NCBI RefSeq assembly: GCF_035582795.1
Contig: NC_134370.1
Coordinates: 37,683,501 to 37,747,500 of the forward strand
Length of the DNA: 64,000 nucleotides
From: Mycteria americana
Lineage: Eukaryota > Chordata > Aves > Ciconiiformes > Ciconiidae
Direction of reading: 5' to 3'
Shown here: positions 52,151-64,000 of the stretch, in pieces
Position numbering within the stretch: the first letter of the stretch is position 1
Layout: each line of letters opens with the position of its first letter
Position numbers and translations under genes: made by a program
The notes under the pieces: generated by a model
What the model was told of the DNA's origin: nothing
Database searches by the model: none
The model's input: only the letters and a program-made list of their open reading frames with translations

Positions 52151-55100
52151 TGTGAGGCGGTGGGGTCAGGTGGAGGGGGTGTGCTGTGTCTGTGCGCCAT
52201 GCTGCGTGGTCTCTGCTAACGGTTGGAAAGGGGGTAATGGGGTTTCATGGCACTTCGATCCTTTGATGGGTATGGTTTGTTTAATAATAATAAATGTCAG
52301 GGCTGCTGGTGTTTATTTCATGCTTGAAGAAATAATTCACAGGTGAGGGCTGTGGAGGGATGCTGTTCTTTTTCAAGCTTGCATGCTGGGCATGCAGAGC
52401 ACCTAACTCTGTTCTCTTAATAGAAACTGGATGTTGACAAAGCAGTGTACTCTTCAGGATAGGCCGAGACAGAACTTGTAAGAACTGAGCAATAATAAAT
52501 TAGTAGAAGGCTCCACTATGTCCAGAACTTATTTGTGATTTCTTAACTGTCATTTGTTGTCAAAGTAAAGTTGGGTGGTGCTTTTATTTATGCAGTACCC
52601 TGAAAAGGTAAATTGTTTTCAAAAGTTGTCTCTTGCTTTTCAGCCTTGCCTGTTTTCTCTTAATCTACTATATTTTATTCCAGATGAGTAAATACAGTTT
52701 TGTAGGGCTAGAAGTAATAATATCCACTTCTTTATACTGAAGAAAGTAATACTGTTAACAAAATTAGTACTTGTCATATGAAGATTTACAAAAGGGCTCG
52801 GTCTTTGCTCAACCACTCCATTATGGCACCTGATGTATAGTTACATATGTATCTCTAGACTTTAAATTAAATGGAGCAGTTATTTAGATGTCTCTGTCAA
52901 AAATGGCTGCTCTAATTAGAAAAGGCTCGTTGTACTTCCTTGTCAAACACTGCAAAACTGTCAAGGAACTGTGTGTTCATGTGGAAGGGCGCTAGTTAAG
53001 CAGTGACTTGTCTTACATTGGTTAAATTATCTGAGTTGTCTGGAATCCATGGGGTTACATCTGCTCGTTGTCCTGCTCGTTCAGTGTGATGGTTTGGGTA
53101 CACCGCTACAAATCTGTTACCCGTTATAAGACTGGAGATTGCTTGAGAAGCCAGTCGTGATAAGATAACATCTTCCCAGTGTGTGTTGCTGGGGAGTTGT
53201 TGCTTTTGTGGCTGAGGGCCAGGGATTCCACTGCGTTTTTGAACTGCTGTGTTGGAAAGCAGTACTTTTCTCTATGGGACAAATGCTGTCCTTTGCATGG
53301 ATTTTCCTGTTTTAGGGCCTTTAGGAATCAGCAGGATAAAGTTTCTGTATTATGTATGTGAAGTACTGTGGTCCAACAGAAGACAAGTCTACTATCCTCA
53401 GGCATGCAGCTAAGAGCAATGATGATAAATGATCGTGCCCCCAGCTTTCTGTCCCCAGGGCTGTAAAAGACTTGAGAGTTTAATTAAAAAAAAATCTTAT
53501 ATAAAAGCAGTAAATGTCAACAGCAGCTGTACTTCTCCATTGGCACGTTCTAGGTTATATAGAGTATGTTATCACAGCACTGACTTCTCTTTTGAAAGAA
53601 GGAGCATTCCTTTTTCTTGCTGGGCCTGTTTCTGTAGCCCTACTTCTAATTTCTGAGTTTCTGCATAAGGATGCATATGACAGTTTCTGTCTAATTAAAT
53701 TTGGTCTGTTCCACTGCTCGGCTGTAGGCAAAATATTTCTGTTCATAAACTTCATGCTCTGTGGTGCTTTCTTTTAAAGATAATAAAATAAATGGAATTG
53801 AAAGGAACACAGGGCTGGCACACAACTACACATTCTAACTCTTCTTAAGTGTTTTTTGTTTGTTTGTTTTTGTTTGTTTGTTTTTTTTAGCCCTGTTGGA
53901 TTTTGTAACAACACTGCCTAGGAATTAAATTAGCACATCAGACATGGATTGTTATTAATGCCTTCATCTTTATTAATAAAATTAGAGCTACTTTTTTGTA
54001 AAAGGTGGATTCACAGATGCAGTAACAACTTACTATGTACACTGATGTAATTTAAATTTGAAGGCAGTAATCCGTAACTTTAGCATCTTAACAGTCTTTT
54101 AGTCTCTTTTCTTTGTTGAAAATATACAAGCATTCATTCCTAGCATATCTCTTTCCTGTTAAATTTTTCTGCAGTCATGATGACAAATTTCTATTTCCTT
54201 GGCTCTTTTTAGAAAGATCCATAGAAAGATTAGAAAGTTATCCATATATTGGTCATTGAAGGCTTCCTGCTTTATATGCTAACATACGCTACTACTTGGC
54301 AGTTGCATATGATGAATGCAAAAGGAGGAGAAGTACACGTAACTACACCGTTCCTGACCCACCGGGTCTCTTTGATGGACATGTCCGGCCCATGTACTTA
54401 AAACACCGGAAAGAAATGGAGGACAGCGGTGTTGATGTTGTCTATTTAGATGGATGATATAAAAGCTGCATCAATCAGATGCAGAACATTCTGTGTGGAA
54501 ACAGCTTGTTACTTGAACACAAACTTACTAATTTAGTTTTAATTTAGTCCTAATTTAGCAGAGTAAACACAGAAAACTGCAATTTGTTAGGTGACTTGTA
54601 TGTATTTGCCACTGTGTGAGAACCTTCCTTTCTGAGCAACTCGTGGAAAAAATTGGGTGGGCACAATTTTTGTTTTTTTGAAATCCATTGTATTAGAACA
54701 TAGGGGTGTGTATATATATATATATATATATAAAAAAATAAAAGGATGAAGACTGATAAATTGCTTGGAGAAGATGTGTAATGTAAATGGAACATAATGG
54801 GAAAATAACTATTTTGTTTTTACCTTTAGAACAATCTAGGTATCCTGTGGTCTGAAAGGGATGAAATTAAAACTGCGCAAACTTACTTGGAATCTGCAGA
54901 AGCCTTGTATAATCAATACATGAAAGAGGTACTGTGTTTATTAATATTGTGGTGGGTCTTCCTTATAGTTTTAGTAATCTTTGAAAAAACATACAGTGGA
55001 ATTTGGGTTTCTGAGCTTTATACTGGCTGCCAGGATACTTTTGAAAAGTGATATGATTTGTACTGCTAGCACAGGAAGAGGCAAACTAGAGGATCACTTG

Positions 55101-58100
55101 CTAATTTCAAAATGGACTTATTCAGGAAAATAATGTTGCTCAAAAATAACGTTCCTTTCTGAAAGCTCTTTGAATTGATAATCCAAAGTTGAAGCCAGGT
55201 AGAATTTGGCTTTTAATTGAGACTCATCTTGATATTATCTTGGAAATGCTCTAAAATGTCAATCCATTGCTTTCAGTGGGAAAAGGAAACAAAACTGTAA
55301 TATTTGCATGGTTTGCTGTAACCGCACAGTATTGCATAGAGGCAAGTAGTTTAGTTCCATATCCAAGGGGACAGTCTTACAAACAGCTAAACCTTTCATG
55401 CACATTAAACAACCTTTTGAGTGGCGGATTCTGCTGTGTATCAACAAAGACTCCCTTGTGCTATTTTTAAGCTCCTTGCAAAACTCTTCCTACACTGACT
55501 TGCCTCAGGGGCAGTTTGTGAGTGAGCTAAAAACATTTGTGGCCTAAAGGAGCAGTATCTGTGTCTCAGGACAGCTATAAAGTTGGACAGAACTTAGTTT
55601 AATGAAATTGCAGTTCAGGTTTTACATGAACTTGGTTTATAGCATGGATTATTCTTGTGGAAACTTCAGAATGGGTTAGTCTTTATCGGTTACTTCCTGC
55701 TGTATTGCCACTTTTCTAGCTGTGCTGGTCTACAGTGATAGGAGACGTAGTGGATCTGGGTAAAAAAAAGAAAAACCACTTGTGCTGAAAAGCTTGTCTC
55801 TTTATTTTCCACCCTCTGGATTGGTTGGTCTAACTAGAGATACTACATCTCTCTACAGGCCCTCCCGCTGATTAACTCCTGATGTTCAACTTAGATATTT
55901 ATACACAGCCAAGCATAATATCATTGGCTTCCACATCGCCTCTAAAAGATTCTGGCACTTGCTCCAGCGATTACGGAATTGTAACAGTACTACCATATAT
56001 TCCAACGCATTAAACAATGCTGCCAAATGCTTCATGTTTTTACTGTGGGCTTTTCTGAAAGGGCTAATTTTTGTTAGTCATCTGCATCCGTTGTTGGGTA
56101 ATGGCTAGTGAATATTCCTCCTGGGGCTTTGCTGCCTGGCTAAGGTATATATATGTGACTATCAATAAGCCCACATCAGGTCACTTGTCACATTTTTTTC
56201 CCCAACATTTTTTTTATTTGCCACTTATATTTCAGGGCATTATATAGTCAAATGTATCTATGTCTAAAGACTTTTTTTTTCTTTTTTTAAAAGCAACTAC
56301 ACCAAAAGACTGTTTCTGTGGTAACTTTATTGGGCTTGTGTCATGTTTCTCTGAAAAGACTGAACTGTATTTGACATAATCTGTGAAGAATTAAAAAAAA
56401 AAAAAGAGCAGGGGATAGGGAGCTTGTCTAGCTGCTTTACAGTTTATAAAGAGGACTTGAGTTCCTTGCAGTGGTGTTTGATCTTTAGGATTTGTACAAC
56501 CGTGTCAACATCATCATTCAGAAATTATAAAAACGTGAATATATGTTTCTTAATGTTCCCCAATTTTAGGCTATCAGGAAGCCTTCCTGTCTGGGAATCT
56601 TTGATAAACTCTTGGTGATTGAGGCATTTTCCTGAACCGGTGGATTTAGTGTTTACTAACACCCCTAGTGTTTACTTAGGGGTGTTAGTAAACACCCCTA
56701 AGTGTTTACTAACTTAGGGTTTACTAACCCTAAGTTAACTTGCTAACAAGTTAACAAGGGTCTTGTTAACTTAGAAATTGGGTGGGGTTGCTCCCACTGC
56801 CTGCCCCCCCCCCCCCCCCCCGCCCCCCCAGCAACTAGAGCACAACCAAGGCAATCGCAATAAAAAAATATTTTTTGGTAGAGTTACAAGATTCTTTTAC
56901 TTTCTGCTCTTGAATGCTTTGAGTTCATATCTATTTTTAAATTATTTAAAAAAAATAATTAGTTATTGTAACAATATCTTGCTATTAGGAAAGCTGTTTG
57001 ATTGTTTAATACAGTACAGTGAAAATCTGAGGGTGCTATACTCTATGGGCAGGAGCTTGGGCTAATGAAGTCCACCTGGAAGAGGAGACTTGCAGAGCTC
57101 CTCCTCGGGATGATTAAAGGCATAAGGCTTGACATCAGAGGATAAATCTGTAGATACAGGAAGGAGACAAGGGTCTAGCTTACTGTGTCATTTCAATTGC
57201 TTGCTTTGCAGGAATATCAGCTCCAGTCGGAATATATTGCAAATCTTGTTAGAAGGTTTGGGAGCCTTTGTAAGTTTGTAAGCCTTTGTATCTCTAAAGA
57301 AAACAAGATGGAGGGTTATAAATTCACAACTTAAAAACTAATGAGGTATAAACAGAAAATGCTAAAGATAAAAGGTCATATAAAAAATTATACCTCTCTG
57401 GTAGGTTAAACACACTTTTATTTGTTACTATCTGCTTCAGACCCATTTTTTCATCTTTGGAGATGAATACAAAAATTCCATTAAAAGCAAACACAAATCC
57501 TTTCAGGATATTTTAATGAGAAGAAATATGAACATGAGAGTATGTTTTCTTCCCTTTGAAGTTAATGAATTCTCTACTGTTGCTCCTGTCTCTGCTTGAG
57601 TCCCTGTTATCTTATGAAGAGTATTTCTGTGGACTGCTGCTTATTTATTGCCTTACTTTCTCTTGGGCTAAGATATTAATGGGTTTAGGAGAGGGCTAGG
57701 AAAATTGTGTACTAAACTGGGCTCTGTTGCTAGCAGACATGTTGAGCATCCTTCAGGATGCACTGTGTAATGGTAAAAAGCCACCTTTAAGAAAGACATC
57801 TTCATTTGAAGTGTGTTAGAATTGGCATCTGAACTTATTCACAATTACTAAGCAAATTAGCACAGACTAATAAAACTTTGCCATAAGCAATGTTCATCTG
57901 TTGGGCTTGCCAGTTATGCTGGCTGTAACTTTACTGACAATTGTTTTAAGGAAAGGGTGAACAGAGCACTGCTGGAAGATGTATAGTTGTCACCGTTCTG
58001 CATTCATCTCAGAAACTAACATCACGGAATGCACAAAAATAAGTTTAAAATCAGAGTTACTTCTATGTGTACAGTGATATCTTTCTTTCTGTTCTTGATC

Positions 58101-61100
58101 AAGGAAAATAAACTATTTTGTATGTGTCACGAGATCTATCTCTGTGTAAGGATTCTGAGAGAACTCATGGTTTAAAAAAACACAAAAGCACTTCTAAATA
58201 AAGTAGTTAACATAATTTATAACTTGCATGTAGGTCGTGCCTTATGTCAAGGTTTAGCAGCGTCATCCTCCAGAGACATTGCCTGTTGTCTCATTCATAT
58301 ATTTGAGTAAATAGTCTTACCAGCTTATGAATAAAGGGATTCATTTCACAGTGGCAAGAGCAGTTTTTACAGCAGGTCTGCTGAGCACCCTGCACATAAT
58401 GTTCTTTGCAGTACTTCCTGCAGGATGTTTTCTTGTTACTGATTAGTGCAGCTGGGCAAACGAATATTTCACACTTGAAGGCATGCTTAGTATTAAATTG
58501 ATGCTTTAAAACCCATTATGTTATTGTACAAACTAAAGACACCAAATTATAGTCCTGTAGAATCCAGGTTGAGTACTTCTGGTGTAGATGGCATGCATTA
58601 CTTTAAAGTGTGTAAGCAGAAGTCTCCTACAAGCTGAAAACATTGTAGTTGCATGTGAAATTGTGGCTTGCTTCTTCTAAATCTCCTGAGTTTTGTGGAA
58701 TTGCTCCAGAGATGTGACATTCAGATAGGTGTAGATGCTTTATGTGAAGTTTTGTTCAGTTTGTCATTGAAAAATGGTAAATTGTCTGCAGCCAGAAGAG
58801 GGAGTGCTATGTTACAAAGTAAGAGAAATGTAGTTTACTGAATATATCATGTACTCTTGCAGGATGGAAATCCTCCCCTGGATCCCAGTGAGCATTTCAT
58901 GGCAGAAGAAGAAAAACTCACGGACCAAGAAAGATCCAAAAGGTGGGTGCATAACAGTATACCTAGATTATTATTACTTTTTTCATTTAGGAGGGTGTAT
59001 TTAGGGAGGAAAAAAAAAGAAGAAATATAAAGAGGCTGTTGTTTTTTTCAGATTTGAAAAAGCCTATACACATACTCTGTATTATCTGGCACAAGTCTAC
59101 CAACACCTGGAGATGATTGAGAAGGCTGCTCAGTATTGCCATACTACTCTTAAACGACAGCTTGAGTATTGTGGCTACTACCCGGTAGAATGGGCACTCA
59201 ATGCTGCTACTTTGTCACAGTACTATCTCTCTAAGGTAATACACCAAATGTTTTTTTCTGCTGTAATTATATCATAAATGTAACTATCAAGTAAGACAAT
59301 TGTTTAAACAGCTGGTTGAGAAAGGGTACCATGTTGAATTAAAAATATCTTCCTGTAAAAGCACAAGTTGTCTTCTGACATGAAATGTCTGTTAGTTTTT
59401 TCTGAAGAGGATATAGTGGCTTTGCTTTCCTGTGGTGTTGTGATGGCAGTGGGAAAAATGAGCAGGGGTATAGACATTAGAAAAGCTCTATAGTTTATGA
59501 AGTCTTAGCAGTGATGTGACATGATGCCTGTAAGTAGAACTTAAGTAATTACTTAATTTTAAATTGTTTCTTATATTGTTCTCTTACAATACAGAGTTTA
59601 AAAACAAAAACATCTTAGGACTGAGGTATTGCACGTTGTATGTTTCCTATAAATTATTGTCCTTTGTACTTTAGCACGTGCTTAAGACTTGTTTGAGCCT
59701 ATGTGAACATTAAAGCGAACGTGTAAAACGGTGGCTGTTTGCTTCCACACATCTCTATTGACTCTAAATAATCCACTATGTTAGGAAATGCTTCAGTTTT
59801 ATTTAGGAATTTCTATATTCCAGACTATTCAGACGCTCTTTTCTGATGCTTAGAAGACTTCTGCCATACCGAAGACAGCTAATGCTAATTTCAATAGTAA
59901 CTTGTAATTTCCATGTCTTTTTGATGCATTAATAGCACTAATCATTAAACAATGCATTGCCAAATATAAGTAAAGGAATCTAAATCTGACTCATAATGTT
60001 GACTTGTATGTCCAGCTCATTCTGATTAACACCCCATGATACAATCTTTACCACAAGACATCACTTCCTTTACCGCAAGGAAGCGATAGTAGCATAGATC
60101 AGAACAGTGAAAATGTTCACCATGTATGTATCTAATATTAAAAGCAAGGCTTGCTATTGTGGCTGTGGTAGAGAGAAAATGGTTGGTTAGAAAATACTGT
60201 ATTCGGTAGTAGACATGGAAAGATTATGTCTTTTCTTCCAGTGTCCAGGGGAATATGCTCCAGAGCCTCTCAGTTCTATCATTTCCCTTGTGTTCGTGTA
60301 TCTTTACTATCTGAGGCGAGGGGTTTAGCCAAGCTGAGAGCAGTGCTTGGGCTGCTTATACCAGTGATAAATGCTGCCATTTCTGTTTCTCTCAGCAATG
60401 CTTTATGGAGTCCCGACACTGTTTAGCAGCGGCCAGTGTCATCTTTAGCCAAGCCGGACAGGTGCCATCTGCTGAAGACAGTAAGTTCATATAAAAGTTA
60501 TGAATAAAATATTGTGAATTAAGCATCATTGATACATAATGTTAGAGGTGAAGTCTAGCAGTATGTACAAAACTTATTTTAGAAAATTAACACGGGGATC
60601 TTTTTAATTAACAATAAAGTGGAATGTTTCTGAAGAGCTGCTACTACAGCTTAAGATTGACTATGAGTAAACCCTGTGAGGAAGAACTCAAGTGCTTCTT
60701 GCTGGTGTTTCAGAAAGCATACCAGAATAAAAGTGAAATTTAAAACAATATCCATTTCAATAGTAGCAATGTCTCTGTTCACCCATTTGTCCTTGTACAT
60801 CTGCTTAAAATGCAGCTTACCTTTGCTTCTCTGTGATCAGAGGGCAATGATTCAATGAACCAAACCAGATGCTTCCTGGGAATAGTTTTAAAAGAGGGAG
60901 GGAAACTGTAGCTCTTAAAAACCCCAAATCCAGAAGTTACTTGTATTGGCTTTTGTTGCTGGATGCTGCAGCCTCATTAACAGCTATTTTTGGACTTGTG
61001 GCTCCTCTTCTTGTGGTTTTGGGTATTGATGGAAAGGAACAACTTTGTGGTTCAGCGCAAAGATCAATAAAAGAAACTTTTAGAGAATGGACTGCAGTTT

Positions 61101-64000
61101 TTTAAGGACCTGTGGTTACATGATAGTGTCAGTACTCAACATAAATCCTCTGTTTTAGGCTGAGTCTTTGCTTATCTACAGCACAGCCTTTTACATTCTG
61201 TGTTGTGGGCAACTGAAGCTTCAAATCAATAGAGCTTTAACCTGTAGAGAGTGAGCAAGTACTCAGGGTAGCCCCTGTGTGAGTTCGTAACTCTGGCTTT
61301 GAACAGTGAATATATTGGTTAACTTTTAATGGTTTGAGCTGTTTAGAACACAAGCTCTTTAATCCACTGATGTTATTTCAGGTTAAAATATAACCTGAAT
61401 AGACACAACAGAGTTTTATTTAATTGAAGTTCAGTGACAGTACATTAATTTAATAGCTTTTAGTATTTCTCTTAGCTCAAAAAAAATATAGAACTCTATG
61501 CAATTGCCTTTCTTACTATTTAAGTACTTTGAGGATGATGTCCAAAAGCTATTTAGTTTCAGGGAAACAGGGCTGTCAAGAGTCAGGTTATGCTAATCTG
61601 TTAGGCTGTTTGAAAACAGTGTATTATGAAATATTCAGTAGGCCTGAATCAGTGTTTATGGGCTTCCATAGCTACCTGACTGCACAGTTGTCAGAGTTCA
61701 TTAATACGATACTTAAGCCAAAAAATGAGGTGATATTTTCAGTAGGTGTGTAGAAACATACAGTCAGTTATGGTCTCAAATTCAGGTGCAAGACTGGAAG
61801 TGGTAGATAAGAGTCCCTTCTTAATTGTACTTTATAGATTTCTTGTGTGATTTTTGGTCAAGTCAACTAACTTCTTCTATCTCGACTTCCTCCTACACCA
61901 AATGGGAGTAGTGATTTTTACGTTTGTTTCAATGGAATAAACGTTTATCCTATTTTCCCTTCCTTTTCATGGTACAGAGAGCTGGGCTGTGGACTTGAAG
62001 ATCATTATGCAGCAAGTTCTAACTTACAGAAAGACTAATACACAGTCAGCATTGGCCACTCTCAAGCACATTCATTTTATCGTGTTAATCAGAATATAAA
62101 CACACAAGAGAGATATTTAATAAAGGTGCTTTTTCTTAGATTAGCATCAATTATTTCCTTAATCAGAACAACTTGATTGGCTCTAATGACAGATAATGTA
62201 CACAGTGGATCTGAGTCTGAAGTTGGCTTTTTATTTGGTGAACAGGAATGCTAGTGTACCCTCATTGTTCAGCTAACTCACTGCCTTCTGCCTAGAATCT
62301 GGGAAATGAGTTCTCTTTGAAATCCATTTGGTTTCTGAAAACATTATCTTGAGACATCAGCAGTGCTGCTAATTGTAACAGTGGGGAGTCTGTGGGGAGA
62401 AAAATACAGAAGTTGTAGAGCTAATAAATCTTATGTTGGTACCAGGTAGATTAACAGAAGGCAGTTTCCCCTATTTTTGTTCCCTTTTTTGGTAGCAAGT
62501 CCGGGGCCCATTGCAATACAACTGCCCTAATCATCCTCAGAAACAATTACTGGGCAGGCAGCTGAACCTCAGAAAACAAATTGTCCCAATTTCTTTCTCT
62601 TGTAACAAAGAGCCATTAAAATCTTTTCCAGTAAAACACCTCCAAGATCAAAGGTCTTTTTAAACATACATTATGATCTATTTTTTTGGAAGAATTCATG
62701 CATGAGAAATCCATGTTAATCTATATGGTTTTCTACCAGAATGACAGTTTACAGAATTGTTATAGAACATGTTTCTGTCTAAAAACGAGGAAAAATTAAT
62801 TAAATACAAGTAACTTATTCGTTGCATGTAACATTTGAGGTTCTTGCTGGAGTGCTTGACTTCTCTTAAGGTTTTTATGTGTTTATGTCCATTCAATAGA
62901 TGAAACAGAGCAAGACCAACAGGACCTTCGACAGAGAAAAGCTGAAATTGCAAGATGCTGGATTAAGTATTGCCTGAATCTCCTGCAAAGCGCTCGCAAA
63001 TTACTTGAGGTAACTGAAAATCTGTTCTGTAGCTGTCATTGTTTAAAAACAAACAAAGTCTATTTTGATGTTTGTAACAGCAATCAATTCATAGTTGGTA
63101 GCAAATGAATTGCCCAATGAATAATACAATAGATGCTTGCAATGTAGCAGGTGTTTCATAGTATGCTTTGACTTTAATGCAGCACTTAGAAATAAGCACG
63201 GATAGGAGATCAGCTCTGTAGTGTCATCAGTGCACTCTCTCTGCTGCGTTTTCTTGTGGCTTGATTTGGCAGATCAGTTCTTATTTAGTTGCTAGTAAGA
63301 ACATCTTCTTAATATGCAACACTTTTTGTGTGCTGGTGTTCTCATTCATTCAAGCCTTTGTTTCATTCAGGTATTCATTTCATTCCTTTAAGCATTCATT
63401 CGAATGTTTAAAATTCAGCATTTGCTGAAATACTTTGCAGAAGCAGGGCCTTTGGGCTCTACATTTATTGTTTTGGCTATATTGTCACACAGGGTAGGAA
63501 GACTAAATTGTCTTAGTCTTACGTTTTTACAGAATCGAGACTCTAATTTACATGATATTATGTGAATATAAGGTATGATATACCAATGTGTTTTCTCTTC
63601 TGTCTTGTTGCTAACTAGTTTGTACTTCAAAGGTAACTCATAAATAAAATGATTCAGTGTAAGTCACTCTTCGTAAGCCACGTGCATTTTTAATTAGTAT
63701 GCTTTGTCATTTCAGGATAACATAGGAGAACTGGATCCAGACAGGCAATTGGAACTTAAAGCCCAAAGGAAAAAAGAGGAGGATGAAAAAGAGAAGGGCA
63801 GGAAAAAAGCTGTCCTTTTTGGGACGAGTGATATATGTGACTCTGTCTTAGCCATGGAAGAGAAAGTGAGCAGCGTATATCCTTTAGATTTTCAAGAAGC
63901 CAGAGAAATCTTCCTAGTTGGTCAGAACTATGTTCAGGAAGCAAAAGAGTTCTTTCAGGTTGATGGTTATGTTACTGACCATATTGAAATTGTTCAGGAT
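51662..64000 (+). CDS. KIFBP: KIF-binding protein (KIFBP/KIF1BP), 3' end beyond window
   Basis: KIFBP binds the motor domains of several kinesins, blocks their microtubule binding and is needed for axon growth; its human loss causes Goldberg-Shprintzen syndrome (established knowledge). Exons: 51662-52024, 54830-54928, 58863-58942, 59052-59235, 60396-60480, 62900-63009, and 63716 onward past 64000. The first 402 codons are in frame. Exon 1 gives WAAVCEKFRTARTLSAVE, then YRSKYSARALLQEVK and the conserved VNHTDTEELSAGEEHL. Later blocks include NLGILWSERDEIKTAQTYLE, YYLAQVYQHLEMIEKAAQY, EIARCWIKYCLNL, and YPLDFQEAREIFLVGQ, followed by FFQVDGYVTDHIEIVQD at the edge. These helical TPR-like repeats match human KIFBP throughout. 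The acidic insert in exon 1 of the human protein is much shorter here (about SAAEEGGEARL). The human gene also has seven exons, so the last exon is only partly present. Confidence 0.95.
53849..53890 (+). repeat. (TTTG)n low-complexity run
   Basis: Repeated GTTT units with interruptions, ending in a T-run and TAG. Simple repeat. Confidence 0.75.
54240..54457 (+). pseudogene. Nicotinamide riboside kinase 2 (NMRK2)-like pseudogene fragment
   Basis: In one frame the sequence from 54275 reads RYYLAVAYDECKRRRSTRNY, followed by TVPDPPGLFDGHVRPMYLKH and RKEMEDSGVDVVYLDG with a stop at 54455-54457. This is the C-terminal half of vertebrate nicotinamide riboside kinase, closest to NMRK2 (RRSTRNYTVPDPPGLFDGH). 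Just upstream, in another frame (54258-54275), EGFLLY matches the preceding NMRK segment VEGFLLY. About nine codons between them are missing and the frame changes. After the stop, similarity is faint (possibly to about 54495). The kinase would phosphorylate nicotinamide riboside in NAD salvage, but this copy is broken and lacks its ATP-binding part. It lies in KIFBP intron 1 in sense orientation. A processed or partial duplicate origin is inferred. Confidence 0.85.
54711..54732. repeat. (TA)11 microsatellite
   Basis: Eleven TA units followed by an A-run, in KIFBP intron 1. Confidence 0.95.
55721..56192 (-). mobile_element. Probable solo LTR, antisense (fossil)
   Basis: Read on the minus strand the segment has the signal order of a retroviral LTR: a TGTGAC start, a TATA box in TGTATAAATATC (near 55900), a polyadenylation signal AATAAAGAG about 100 bp on (near 55800) and a possible ACACA-type end with TGTG...CACA termini. 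There is no neighbouring retroviral gene sequence. Size is about 470 bp. I found no target-site duplication and the edges could be off by tens of bases. Family and age are unresolved; it appears older than the LTR at 6269-6910. Confidence 0.5.
56651..56774. repeat. Chain of linked hairpins (palindrome cluster)
   Basis: Overlapping perfect inverted repeats follow each other: 56651-56667 with 56677-56693 (17-bp arms); 56675-56686 with 56691-56702 (12-bp arms); 56711-56721 with 56726-56736 (11-bp arms, AACTTAGGGTT/AACCCTAAGTT); 56734-56742 with 56747-56755 (9-bp arms, GTTAACTTG/CAAGTTAAC); and 56748-56758 with 56762-56772 (11-bp arms). The arms reuse the same words (GTTTACTAAC, CTTAGGG, GTTAAC). 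No transposon with such ends is known to me, so template switching during replication is the likeliest origin. Confidence 0.9.
56804..56829 (+). repeat. C18-G-C7 tract
   Basis: An almost pure C run; the minus strand is a G run able to form a quadruplex. It lies 30 bp after the hairpin chain. Its length may be affected by sequencing error. Confidence 0.9.
59236..63715 (+). other. KIFBP: KIFBP introns 4, 5 and 6
   Basis: Introns 59236-60395, 60481-62899 and 63010-63715, all GT-AG. Sequence is AT-rich with short chance ORFs. I recognise no mobile element, RNA gene or conserved exon in them. Confidence 0.7.

Larger units (their letters stand above)
52025..54829 (+). other. KIFBP: KIFBP intron 1
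   Basis: Starts inside the CpG island and becomes AT-rich after about 52150. Contents: TTTG-rich runs near 53852-53890, an NMRK2-like pseudogene (54240-54457) and a TA repeat (54711-54732). Otherwise no recognisable feature. Confidence 0.75.
54929..58862 (+). other. KIFBP: KIFBP intron 2
   Basis: A 3.9-kb intron. It holds an LTR-like segment (about 55721-56192), a chain of linked hairpins (56651-56774) and a long C-tract (56804-56829). From 56830 to 58862 it is AT-rich unique sequence in which I see nothing specific. Confidence 0.75.

Overview
The window is vertebrate nuclear DNA, most likely from a bird. The evidence is CR1 LINEs with the (ATTCTGTG)n tail typical of birds and other sauropsids, short introns, CpG-island promoters, and a gene order (STOX1 - DDX50 - DDX21 - KIFBP, all on the + strand) that matches the known vertebrate block (human 10q22). 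The species cannot be fixed from the sequence. All exon calls come from reading the frames and GT-AG junctions by eye. The two helicase models join in frame from ATG to stop.

Layout. 1-17465: the 3' part of STOX1 (storkhead-box winged-helix protein). The first 11.6 kb is an intron holding an old antisense CR1 piece and an antisense LTR, followed by exon 2, the very large exon 3 and a small, oddly changed last exon. 18150-19400: CpG-island promoter of DDX50, with two ZNF143-like sites. 18793-33112: DDX50, 15 coding exons, 709 aa. 33566-36501: a young but broken CR1 LINE flanked by a perfect 16-bp target-site duplication. 36600-37320: CpG island of DDX21. 37051-50916: DDX21, 15 coding exons, 710 aa. 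51400-52100: CpG island of KIFBP. 51662-64000: KIFBP (kinesin family binding protein), seven coding exons, the last running off the window. KIFBP introns hold an NMRK2-like pseudogene, an LTR-like fossil and a striking chain of hairpins.

DDX50 and DDX21 are a tandem duplicate pair of nucleolar RNA helicases: coding exons 3 to 14 have exactly the same lengths in both genes (76, 179, 118, 186, 146, 150, 162, 120, 74, 160, 135 and 45 nt). Position gives the names, but the sequence affinities are mixed, which suggests gene conversion or lineage-specific drift. The other genes are unrelated in function and share only location.

I see no new biological system. The best leads are the mixed identity of the two helicases and their swapped-looking C-terminal tails, the last exon of STOX1 where a 9-nt acceptor shift would avoid a stop, the NMRK2-like pseudogene, two clusters of near-perfect palindromes that look like template-switch products, and a CR1 with a long clean target-site duplication next to a promoter.
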